DNA of 64,000 nt from Bacillus sp. FJAT-18017 (GTDB lineage: Bacteria > Bacillota > Bacilli > Bacillales > Cytobacillaceae): positions 1,704,001-1,768,000 of the forward strand of contig NZ_CP012602.1 of NCBI RefSeq assembly GCF_001278805.1. The letters are read 5' to 3'. Shown here piece by piece: positions 56,546 to 64,000 of the stretch. The stretch's first letter is position 1, and every line of letters starts with the position of its first letter. Below the pieces are notes generated by a model. It did no database searches and was not told the DNA's origin. It saw only the letters and a program-made list of their open reading frames with translations. A program made the position numbers and the translations under genes.

Positions 56546-57469
56546 ATGGAGATGAGTCTTAAACTAAGCACTCTATTAGATTTCTTAAGAGAAAACAAAT
56601 TACTTACCCAACCGGCCATAGGGGAAATTAACAAAGACCTGGTCATCACAGGTTTTTCTTCAATATATGATTCAAAAGCAAACACTTTATCAAGAATGGA
56701 AGCTCAGACTTTTGAGTGGTCGACTATAAAAAGTGCAGCCGTCCTTTGCCCCATAAACTCTGCTGTTCCAGAACATACAGGAATCGTTTTTATTCCTGTT
56801 GAAAATCCGAGGGATACGTTTGCTATTGTGGTGAATGAATTTCATCCCAAACCAGCATTTACAGGTATATCCAATACAGCAGTCATTAGCCAGAATAATG
56901 TTCAAATAGGCAGAAATGTATGTATTGGTCATGGTGTCATCATAGGGGATAACGTATGTATCGGTGAGGAAACAAGAATTTTTCACAATGTGGTTATCGG
57001 CAATAATGTATCTATTGGTTCAAATTGCATCATCCACAGCGGAGCCGTGATAGGGGCAGATGGGTTTGGTTATCAAAAGAACTTACAAGGAGAATATGTG
57101 AAGTTTCCCCATCTTGGAGGAGTTAAATTAGGTGATTATGTTGAAGTAGGAAGTAATACAGTAATAGCAAGAGGCAAGTTATCCGATACAGTCATAAAAA
57201 AGAATGTTAAGATTGGCAACTTAAATCACATATCTCATGATGTGGTCATTAATGAACATGGAATGATTACCCATCAAACACATCTGGGGGGGAATACAAC
57301 CATGATGCAAAACAGCTGGATCGCTCCTGGAGTAATTCTAAAACAAGGGATTACGATAGGAGAAGGTTCGCTTGCCGGAATGGGATCAGTAGTTATTAGA
57401 GATGTAAATGCTTTCGATACGGTGGCTGGGATTCCAGCTAAACCGATAAACAAAAAGGGTAGCAAATAG
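56546..57469 (+). CDS. LpxD-like hexapeptide N-acyltransferase
   Basis: A 307-residue left-handed beta-helix acyltransferase. An N-terminal domain (about 1-105) resembles the uridine-binding part of LpxD, followed by hexapeptide repeats (from NNVQIGRNVCIGHGVIIGD onward) and the histidine region NLNHISHDVVINEH that aligns with the LpxD catalytic histidine. LpxD acylates a glucosamine amine in Gram-negative lipid A. Here, in a Gram-positive and beside a deacetylase, it more likely N-acylates a surface sugar. The ATG adjoins the BKACE stop with no gap. Confidence 0.82.
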   Translation: MEMSLKLSTLLDFLRENKLLTQPAIGEINKDLVITGFSSIYDSKANTLSRMEAQTFEWSTIKSAAVLCPINSAVPEHTGIVFIPVENPRDTFAIVVNEFHPKPAFTGISNTAVISQNNVQIGRNVCIGHGVIIGDNVCIGEETRIFHNVVIGNNVSIGSNCIIHSGAVIGADGFGYQKNLQGEYVKFPHLGGVKLGDYVEVGSNTVIARGKLSDTVIKKNVKIGNLNHISHDVVINEHGMITHQTHLGGNTTMMQNSWIAPGVILKQGITIGEGSLAGMGSVVIRDVNAFDTVAGIPAKPINKKGSK

Positions 57470-57491
57470 TATTTTTGAGGGAGGTAAACAT

Positions 57492-58700
57492 ATGGATGTG
57501 AGTATAATCATGCCATCTTTTAACCGATACTCTCATTTACTCCTAAGTTTATATGCATTGGAGAAACAGACCTTTGACCTTACTAAAATGGAAGTGATTT
57601 TAATTGATGATGCATCTACGGATCAAACCCCCCTTCTTAAAGATTATAAGCCCCCTTATAAATTTAAATATATTCGTAACAGAGATAATTTGGGCCTAGC
57701 AGCTGCCCGAAATAAAGGAATCAAGGAGGCTAAAGGGGAGATTATTATTATTTTGGATTCGGAAATGGTCATCGATCCGGAATATGTAAAAAATAACTAT
57801 CGGCACCATCTCAAAGAGGAAAATACAGTTGTCATTGGAGGTGGAGTTGGTGTAAAACTGTATTCTTACCTTTTCCCTGAGCTTAATGCTAAGCAAATAA
57901 AGGAACTAAAGGTTCTTGCAAAAAAAAGCAAAAAGGTAAGAGCACGATTAAAACAGGTGATGAAAGGCGAAAGAATTGGGCCGTTTATCCGTAAAATAAA
58001 CGCTCCAATTCCTCTTCTTGGAAAAAAGGATATTACAGACTTCCGAAGTATAGCTCCGTATACTGTACCAAAAAAACTAACGAAAAATACACTGAAAAAA
58101 CTGGGAGATCGTTTTGAAACAAGTCCAATTGCATGGATGGCTTGCCTGGGTAATATTTCTTTAAGAAGAAATCTAATCATAAAAGCAGGAGGATATGACG
58201 AAAATTTTATCCATTGGGGGGTGGAAGACAGAGAGTTTGCTTACCGGCTGTATAAAGCAGGAGCAAAATTTAAAGTAGACCGAGAATTGAAACGGTATCA
58301 CCAAGAACATCCCATATCTCGAAACAAGAAAAAGAATTGGTTGAAACAAATCGTGTATTTTCAACAAAAACATCCAACTCTAGATGTTTGTATAAGATCT
58401 CTTAAATATATTAAAAAATTTGATTACCTATTTGTAGAAAATATTTTAAAGGAATATACATTACTTTCGGGTAAGTTTCCTGAATGGTATACTGAATTTC
58501 TAGATTCTATTATCTCTATGCTCCAAGAAATCACAAAATTAAAAGCCCAAAAAAAAGCAATTAAGAGCCTTTTGGCGAAGACAGATTTTGAAACAGACAA
58601 TGAAAGGAAGGAACGAATCATACAGCAAAGAAGTAAAATTGAATCTTTTAAGAATTATAGACACTTAATCGCATTATTCGACTTGCTGATGGTTCAATAA
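57492..58700 (+). CDS. GT2 glycosyltransferase with Glyco_transf_7C-like part
   Basis: A 402-residue protein. The GT-A domain opens VSIIMPSFNRYSH with nucleotide-binding LIDDASTDQTP and NLGLAAARNKGI, and has ILDSEMVID in the place of the DxD motif. The later GGYDENFIHWGVEDREF segment is the galactosyltransferase C-terminal (7C) motif. No membrane segment is seen, so it is cytoplasmic or peripheral. AGGGAGGT precedes the ATG. It is a tandem paralog of the next gene. Confidence 0.88.
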   Translation: MDVSIIMPSFNRYSHLLLSLYALEKQTFDLTKMEVILIDDASTDQTPLLKDYKPPYKFKYIRNRDNLGLAAARNKGIKEAKGEIIIILDSEMVIDPEYVKNNYRHHLKEENTVVIGGGVGVKLYSYLFPELNAKQIKELKVLAKKSKKVRARLKQVMKGERIGPFIRKINAPIPLLGKKDITDFRSIAPYTVPKKLTKNTLKKLGDRFETSPIAWMACLGNISLRRNLIIKAGGYDENFIHWGVEDREFAYRLYKAGAKFKVDRELKRYHQEHPISRNKKKNWLKQIVYFQQKHPTLDVCIRSLKYIKKFDYLFVENILKEYTLLSGKFPEWYTEFLDSIISMLQEITKLKAQKKAIKSLLAKTDFETDNERKERIIQQRSKIESFKNYRHLIALFDLLMVQ

Positions 58701-58749
58701 AAACTTTATGTAGAACGGTTTTAAGAAAACTGTTGAAAGAGGTCTTAGT

Positions 58750-59967
58750 ATGGATGTTAGCATTATCATTCCGTCCTTTAACCGTTACCCTTTAAATTTG
58801 TTTTGTCTATTCTCATTAGAAAATCAAACGTTTGATTTGTCTAAGATGGAAGTGATCTTAATAGATGACTCTTCTACCGACGAAACCCCGCTCCTTAAGC
58901 AGTTCTCTCCACGTTATAAGTTTAAATACATTCGTAATAAGTCGAATTTAGGTCTGGCTGCCACCAGGAATAAAGGGCTCCGGATAGCCGAGGGTAAAGT
59001 TGTTATGTTTTTAGATGCGGAGATGATTGTTGATGCTAAATATGTAGAAAATCATTTAAAACATCATCAATCAACGGATCATGCAGTAGTAATCGGGGGG
59101 AGGAAACGATATAAACTTTATTCTTGCCTCTATCCTAGTTTTAATTCTAAACAAAGGAAAGATCTTTCCAGGTTACTAAAAGAAAAACTCGCCAGAAGGT
59201 GGTTTTCGAAGCGGCTCGGGAAAAAACTCCATTCAAAAAATATTGGCCGATATGTAAAGCGATTAAGGTCTCCAATCGTTCTCTTAAAAAAGGAAGACAT
59301 TCGAAACTTTTCGCAATTACAAATGCTGTCCATTACAAAAAGGCACACCAATAATGTTTTGGAACATTTAGGTGATAATTTTGATTCTAGTCATTTAAAT
59401 TGGCTGGCTTGTGTTGGCAACCTTTCTGTAAAAAAAGACACAATTAACAGGATTGGCGGATATGATGAAGATTATAAGGGTTGGGGAACAGAAGATCATG
59501 ATTTGGCTTTTCGATTAAAAAAAGCTGGTGTTAAGTTTATTGTAGAACCGGAACTGATTCGCTATCACCAAGAGCACCCCAAAGCTTCGGGCCACTTAAA
59601 GCAAGGAAAAAAGAACCGGGTACTTTTTCAACAAAAGCATCCTGTTCTGGATGTTTGTATCAGGTCCTTAAAATCAGTTCAAAAAAATGACTATACATTT
59701 ATGGAAACCATCATGAATGAACATTATGCCGTTATAAGGAATTTTCCTGGAAAGTATGAAGAATTCAACCGATGTATTGTTGAGTTGCTGCAAGAAGCAG
59801 CCATCTTGGATTCCCAGGGGAAGAAGATTATAAACTTAATGCAAAGTGCGGGTATTCAGGATGACCGGAAAAGAGTGGCTCGAATTATCCACCAGAGAAA
59901 TGAAATTGATTCGTACAATCAATATCCGCATCTAATTAAACTATTTGATTTGTTAAGTAATAAATAG
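58750..59967 (+). CDS. GT2 glycosyltransferase, paralog of the preceding gene
   Basis: A 405-residue protein with the same plan: VSIIIPSFNRYPL, LIDDSSTDETP, NLGLAATRNKGL, FLDAEMIVD and GGYDEDYKGWGTEDHDLAF. It is clearly homologous along its whole length to the gene at 57492 (shared KFKYIRN, YHQEHP, QQKHPVLDVCIRSLK), which means a tandem duplication followed by divergence. AAGAGGT precedes the ATG. Donor and acceptor sugars cannot be told. Confidence 0.88.
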   Translation: MDVSIIIPSFNRYPLNLFCLFSLENQTFDLSKMEVILIDDSSTDETPLLKQFSPRYKFKYIRNKSNLGLAATRNKGLRIAEGKVVMFLDAEMIVDAKYVENHLKHHQSTDHAVVIGGRKRYKLYSCLYPSFNSKQRKDLSRLLKEKLARRWFSKRLGKKLHSKNIGRYVKRLRSPIVLLKKEDIRNFSQLQMLSITKRHTNNVLEHLGDNFDSSHLNWLACVGNLSVKKDTINRIGGYDEDYKGWGTEDHDLAFRLKKAGVKFIVEPELIRYHQEHPKASGHLKQGKKNRVLFQQKHPVLDVCIRSLKSVQKNDYTFMETIMNEHYAVIRNFPGKYEEFNRCIVELLQEAAILDSQGKKIINLMQSAGIQDDRKRVARIIHQRNEIDSYNQYPHLIKLFDLLSNK

Positions 59968-60055
59968 AGATACGCCAGTTCAAAAGTAACAAGAGTAGCA
60001 TATATATTATGTAATTTCGATTTTATCAATTCCTATACATTGAGTTTAGGAGTGA

Positions 60056-61255
60056 ATGTTTTTGAAAATACCAAAGAATCATAAACCTAAGCATGACTTC
60101 CCTGCAATTGTTTTAGATTTAAGTATTAATGGTCTAGGAATAATCCGCAGTTTAAAGCGAAAGGGCATTATGGTTTATGCCTATGATGTCTTATCAAAAT
60201 ATAAAAAAGGAAGAACTCTCTACGCCGAATGTGGACCTTGTCCACACCCAATATATGAAGAGGATAAACTGTTAGACCACCTAATTAAAAAGGGGGGGAA
60301 TTTGAAACGTAAAGCCGTCCTGTTTGCAGGGTCCGATGATTATGTTTTTTTTATTTCCAAGTTCAGAGATCAGTTAGCTGAATACTTTTTATTCATTATG
60401 CCAGATCATTCCTTAATCCAATCTGTACTAGATAAAAGGCAAACTTATAATCTAGCTCTTAAGCATAACATTCCGACTCCGAAAACCTTTTTTATTGAAA
60501 ATCCAGACCAACTGGAAAATATTGTAGAAGGTCTTGTTTTTCCATGTATATTAAAACCCGCATTCTCAGCGGATTACCGCAAGCGGATGAATAAAAAGGC
60601 AATCATTATTGAAAGCGCATCTCAGTTAAGAACCTTGTACCCGTTTTATGCACAATTCGGTGAATTAATGATACAGGAATTCATCCCCGGTGACGATCAC
60701 TGTGTTTACGAAATAGCCACTCTTTTTAATAAACAAATGGATTTAATCGGTTTGTTCTCCAGCCAAAAACTTCAACAATATCCACCCATATTTGGATCAG
60801 GCGTCCTTGTGTTAAGCAAAAAGAATGAAGAACTCGTCAAAATGGGGGTGTCATTCTTTAAAACACTTAATTTTGTTGGTTTGGCTCATGCCGAATATAA
60901 AATGGATCCACGGGATGGCACCCTTAAATTTATCGAAATAAATGCCCGGACAACAGTATCCAACAGTCTGTCATATGCATCGGGAATAGATTTTTCCTAT
61001 TTATATTATTTAATGGCGACCGGCCAAAATCCTCCTAAGGAATTAAATCAAAAGGAGGGGGGGAAATGGGTCCATCTTGTGCGAAATTTTTTAGGATTTT
61101 TGGAGAATCGTAAAAAGGGTAGTATGAACTTCGGTAAATGGATAAAATCTTTTACAGGAGTAAAAGCATTTGCATCATTTCGTTTGGATGACCCAATGCC
61201 GTTTATACGCGGAGTAATTTCTGATTTAAAATACGCATGGAAAAACAGAAGGTGA
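60056..61255 (+). CDS. ATP-grasp ligase (D-aspartate ligase/CarB-like)
   Basis: A 399-residue ATP-grasp protein. It has an N-terminal domain with AIVLDLSINGLGIIRSLKR and LFAGSDDYVFF, the ATP-grasp part with VFPCILKPAFSADYRKRM and LMIQEFIPGDDHCVYE, and the metal-binding YKMDPRDGTLKFIEINARTT. Related enzymes ligate amino acids to surface polymers or peptides. The start may be ATG 60056 or TTG 60062, since TAGGAGTG fits both. It follows the GT2 pair and ends with a terminator. Confidence 0.85.
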   Translation: MFLKIPKNHKPKHDFPAIVLDLSINGLGIIRSLKRKGIMVYAYDVLSKYKKGRTLYAECGPCPHPIYEEDKLLDHLIKKGGNLKRKAVLFAGSDDYVFFISKFRDQLAEYFLFIMPDHSLIQSVLDKRQTYNLALKHNIPTPKTFFIENPDQLENIVEGLVFPCILKPAFSADYRKRMNKKAIIIESASQLRTLYPFYAQFGELMIQEFIPGDDHCVYEIATLFNKQMDLIGLFSSQKLQQYPPIFGSGVLVLSKKNEELVKMGVSFFKTLNFVGLAHAEYKMDPRDGTLKFIEINARTTVSNSLSYASGIDFSYLYYLMATGQNPPKELNQKEGGKWVHLVRNFLGFLENRKKGSMNFGKWIKSFTGVKAFASFRLDDPMPFIRGVISDLKYAWKNRR

Positions 61256-61347
61256 CAAGGGAGGGTGGCATAACTTTAATTTAGAAGTGCCATCCGAGCG
61301 GGATGAAGACACTTTACGATGATATTCAAATATGTAATTAGGAAGTA

Positions 61348-61384
61348 AAAGGGCTGCTTAAAGATATGAGCAGCCCTTTTTCTA
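61348..61384 (+). terminator. Terminator after the ATP-grasp gene
   Basis: Stem AAAGGGCTGCT / AGCAGCCCTTT followed by T residues. It marks the end of the 55-61 kb unit. Confidence 0.88.
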
Positions 61385-61992
61385 TTTAGAGATAATGAAT
61401 GAATTAATTTACCCTATCTTCTTTTTACTAAATCCAATTCCGATTGGCTTTGTAGTTTTTCACTTCCCCAATTACTTTACTCTTTTTTATAAGCGCCTTA
61501 TTTCTGTGCAAATGTATGGGAACTGTTACCGGAGCGTCTTAAATAGACGTAATTGTACCTGCTGGTTGTATGGATTCTAACATTTTTCTCCTGTCATTTT
61601 TTTACGAATATTCTGTCGGTACCTGAACCCTCTTTAAAGGAAATTTCAACTCCGGATAGAGTTCCTTTTTAAAAATAAGTGTGCCTCCTTTTAGCGAGCT
61701 TTTCCCCGGTTTATTTTCACTTCCTAAGAAGTATCTTTTTTTAAAGTACTTGAAGGATTTCCTTTCCCTACCAATTATGTGTCCGTTTTTTCAAAAATCT
61801 CCATAGCCTTTGTTAGATAATAGGTGAGTAGTGAATACAGTCTATCCAAGTGATTTGACTTACAGAAAATGGACCTTCATTCATGCAAGAAAGGCCAAAA
61901 CGGGAAAAACAGGAATAACAGTCAGATGTCCAATTAAACAGAGGAAAAACACCTAAGCAAAATATCAAGCAAGTGAATACACTAAAACAACA
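61385..61992. other. Gene-free stretch
   Basis: A/T-rich. The only open frame (61395-61580) lacks a ribosome binding site and looks random. No repeat or RNA is recognised. Confidence 0.5.
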
Positions 61993-62421
61993 ATGAAAAG
62001 TTCCTTCTTTGGCGGATTTAAAAAAGAACCGAAAAATCCAAAGGCTATTTTGCTTTTATGATAATTGAGTTATAGATATTGCTAAGAAACTAATTACCTT
62101 AGTTCGTGGGGAAATAGAAAATACGGATGCAAATAAGGCTTATCTTGATATGGATGAATTATTTTTGGATGTATTAAACGAGGAAGTTTCATTGTTTGAT
62201 ACATGCACTCATCGTTCGCTGATTAAAGCATTTCTGTATGTTGAAGGCGTTGAAAAAAACACAACAAAAAAATCGGATGTATAGAGGCAGTGGCCTTTAA
62301 TTTGAACCTCATTTCAAATACTCAAATAGAGCTACTGGGAAAACCGTTATTAAAAAGTGAATATGGAAAATATTTAATGAGCCTGGCTGCTATGAAAAGA
62401 GAACTCATAAAGGAGAGATAA
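61993..62421 (+). pseudogene. Frameshifted unassigned gene
   Basis: From ATG 61993 the frame reads MKSSFFGGFKKEPKNPKAIL and stops. A second frame carries KLITLVRGEIENTDANKAYL to SLIKAFLYVEGVEKN, and a third continues CIEAVAFNLNLISNTQIELL to MSLAAMKRELIKER and stop at 62421. The three pieces join into one helical protein of about 140 residues broken by at least two frameshifts. Family not recognised. Its end is two bases before the next gene's start, so they were once an operon. Confidence 0.6.
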
Positions 62422-62422
62422 A

Positions 62423-63121
62423 ATGATACCATTGTACGATTTTAATTTAAAGCCTAAAAGTAATATGGTTATTTGTTGTTTAGCAACAGGTACAGACCAT
62501 GTTGCTTCAATGGAAATAATGAAACCAACGGTTGAATATTACGGTCGTCTTCATAATATTGACACTTTGTTTTATAAAGATCTCCTTCTTCCGGATCAAA
62601 AGCCTAAAAAACATAAGGTATTCCTTTTATACAATCTATTAAAATACTATCAAATTGTAATGTGGATGGATGCCGATACAATAATCGTGGATCCCTCGGA
62701 AGATATACGTAAAGAGTTATTATCCAATCATGTCATTTATATGACGAGTTATTTCGATAGAAATCCTCTATTTCCTAATAGTGGTGTCATCGTTGTTAAA
62801 CGCGATCCTGTAACCTTAGAGATTTTAGAGCATATTTGGAAATTTAAAAAGAAGCGTCGCAGAGGCTGGTGGGATCAACAAGCATTTTTAAAACTCCTGG
62901 GTTATAAAAACAGAAATGTGAAAATACTTGCCTATGAAGGCCCGACAAAATACACATCGAAAGTTGGACACCTGCATCTTAAGTGGAATAGCAGACCTAA
63001 TCGTAAAGATGTTGCACAAAAACCCAATATAATGCATCACTGTGGTCTTCCATGGGAGACGAGATTAGAAAGAATGAAAAAGAGTTACCAGCAATTTTTA
63101 AGAAATATCCAATCGAATTAA
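62423..63121 (+). CDS. Nucleotide-sugar glycosyltransferase, GT34/GMA12-like
   Basis: A 232-residue GT-A-fold glycosyltransferase. A strand-loop start VICCLATGTDHVASM, the metal/nucleotide motif VMWMDADTIIVDP (DxD), NSGVIVVKRDP, WWDQQAFLKLL and a terminal MHHCG histidine are the pattern of galactosyl/mannosyltransferases of the GMA12/MNN10 type. No membrane anchor. AAAGGAGAG precedes the ATG. It is preceded by a frameshifted gene that it once followed directly. Confidence 0.8.
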   Translation: MIPLYDFNLKPKSNMVICCLATGTDHVASMEIMKPTVEYYGRLHNIDTLFYKDLLLPDQKPKKHKVFLLYNLLKYYQIVMWMDADTIIVDPSEDIRKELLSNHVIYMTSYFDRNPLFPNSGVIVVKRDPVTLEILEHIWKFKKKRRRGWWDQQAFLKLLGYKNRNVKILAYEGPTKYTSKVGHLHLKWNSRPNRKDVAQKPNIMHHCGLPWETRLERMKKSYQQFLRNIQSN

Positions 63122-63289
63122 ACGTTTTTTTGTTTATGAATGTTTCCCCCTGAATAGGAATCTTAAAAGCGGCCGTTTAAGCTTTACGAGTAATCCCGCA
63201 GATGAATTAAATAATTCCGAGGTTATTTTCTTGCGAATGGTCCCCCCAAACAGGCTGATGGCTCATCCAATCTATTGGATTGAGGGATT

Positions 63290-63345
63290 CAAGTGCGGTT
63301 CTGTGAGAGCCTCTGGGTGAAATTCCCAGGGGTTACTCGACTGAG
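63290..63345 (+). other. Possible group II intron 3'-end fragment
   Basis: AAGTGCGGTTCTGTGAGAG followed by a CTCTGGG / CCCAGGGG hairpin and TTACTCGAC resembles the right arm of domain V and domain VI at the 3' end of bacterial group II introns. The left arm of domain V is not convincing and no reverse transcriptase is present. Confidence 0.35.
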
Positions 63346-63531
63346 AGGACGGAGGCTAATCCCCCTCCTACTTGCATTATGCCTTCAACCTTTAAAACAT
63401 TTCTCCTCAAATAATAGTATTGTATTCTCACTAATTTCCTTCATGTGTTTGGTTCCATGTACATACACCCCATTAAAGAAATTGAATAAGGTAATTAGGA
63501 ACTCCTTTTAAGAAAATTGGAGGATGAAAAA

Positions 63532-64000
63532 ATGGATACGGTTATTTTTATTGGATGCAATAAGTCTGGAACAAGCAGGGAAGCAATTAAAGCAGCAGAG
63601 AGGATGGGTTTTTTTACGGTCCTTTTTACAGACAGAAAAAAGTTTATCGAACAAAGAGAAGAATTTTCGGATGTGCATCAGATGATTTACCTTGAAGATT
63701 TGCAAAAGAGGGAGTGTCTTAAAGAAGAGCTTGATTTGCTGAAAGGACAGGGGAAAAATATCAAAGCCTGCCTAAGTTTGGTGGATCCATTTGTGTATAC
63801 TGCTACACTCCTGTCCATTGAATTGGGTCTTATACATCCCTCACCCACAGCGATATACAAAATGGAGGAGAAAACCAGAGTTAGGAAGGCACTGCAAAAC
63901 ATGGATTTCAATCCGTTTTTTATGGTGATTCAACCTAAAGACTCTTTAGAAATAGCAGCCGAGAGTTTTGAACATTCTCTTCCCCTTATTGTTAAATCTC
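63532..64000 (+). CDS. ATP-grasp ligase, N-terminal part (cut by window end)
   Basis: ATG 63532 after TTGGAGG opens MDTVIFIGCNKSGTSREAI, and 156 codons run without a stop to the window edge. The visible part is the pre-ATP-grasp domain (LSLVDPFVYTATLLSIELG, SPTAIYKMEEKTRVRKAL), ending just at the ATP-binding strand LPLIVKS. It is homologous to the ligase at 52633-53850 (VVFIETNRYGS, SFVDPFVSLAAKM) and to the remnant at 51469. Catalytic residues lie outside the window. Confidence 0.85.
   Translation, partial: MDTVIFIGCNKSGTSREAIKAAERMGFFTVLFTDRKKFIEQREEFSDVHQMIYLEDLQKRECLKEELDLLKGQGKNIKACLSLVDPFVYTATLLSIELGLIHPSPTAIYKMEEKTRVRKALQNMDFNPFFMVIQPKDSLEIAAESFEHSLPLIVKS

Noticed and set aside
61395..61580. 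61-residue open frame after the ATP-grasp gene
   Set aside because: No ribosome binding site, hydrophobic random-looking sequence in A/T-rich DNA.
63293..63511. 72-residue open frame near the intron-like fragment
   Set aside because: It covers structured-looking non-coding sequence and lacks start signals.

Overview
The window is a chromosomal segment from an endospore-forming Bacillaceae bacterium (Bacillus/Mesobacillus/Cytobacillus-like; the genus cannot be fixed from sequence alone). The evidence is gene order that closely follows the Bacillus subtilis ackA-to-rplT segment, several sporulation genes (ytrH, ytrI, ytvI, ytxC, a CotY/CotZ-like coat gene), frequent TTG/GTG starts with strong GGAGG ribosome binding sites, an ATT start for infC, and Bacillus-type leaders (a threonine T-box and an L20 leader).

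Layout. 1-9.3 kb: end of ackA, an EcsC-family gene with moaB, universal stress protein, small orphan genes, ald, an M24 peptidase, ytkL, ytoI, ytpI. 9.6-25.7 kb: nrnA, ytrI/ytrH, dnaE, malic enzyme with a FadR-type regulator, accD-accA, pfkA-pyk, fxsA, ytvI, ytwI. 26-41.9 kb: citZ-icd-mdh (TCA), a MaoC-type dehydratase, phoP-phoR, polA-mutM-coaE, gapB, speD, a ytcF-like gene, nrdR. 42-51.3 kb: dnaB-dnaI (helicase loading), ytxC, T-box/thrS, a YsnF/YflT-type stress protein, infC-rpmI-rplT, ysdA, dut. Together the conserved part covers lower glycolysis, pyruvate/malate and acetate metabolism, fatty-acid initiation, the TCA cycle, replication initiation and repair, and translation.

51.3-64 kb is an A/T-rich accessory region. 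It holds a CotZ-like spore protein, three ATP-grasp ligases (one runs off the window), a PIG-L deacetylase, a BKACE-type lyase, an LpxD-like N-acyltransferase and three glycosyltransferases, plus decayed remnants of an ATP-grasp gene, a MurF-like ligase, a phosphoenolpyruvate mutase and an unassigned gene. The set suggests a variable spore- or cell-surface glycan or amide-conjugate locus that is turning over by gene loss and duplication.

The most unusual non-coding structure is four intergenic arrays (about 7.0, 30.0, 38.3 and 39.9 kb). All have an exact 52-bp period, and each unit carries a pair of inverted half-sites. Three share a TNACATTT-type core; the fourth has a different core (TTGACGACC) but the same period and design. 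Other dispersed repeats (a TCTAGCTCC-type element, a GGAGCGGAAGGCGC-type element inside the thrS leader, and CCCCCAC-type multi-hairpin elements) fill most remaining gene-free gaps. Regulatory signals that can be read directly include a matched pair of FadR-like operators upstream of the malic-enzyme and accD genes, a cre site on the citZ start point with an intrinsic terminator in the citZ leader, and a CcpN-type site on the gapB -10 box.
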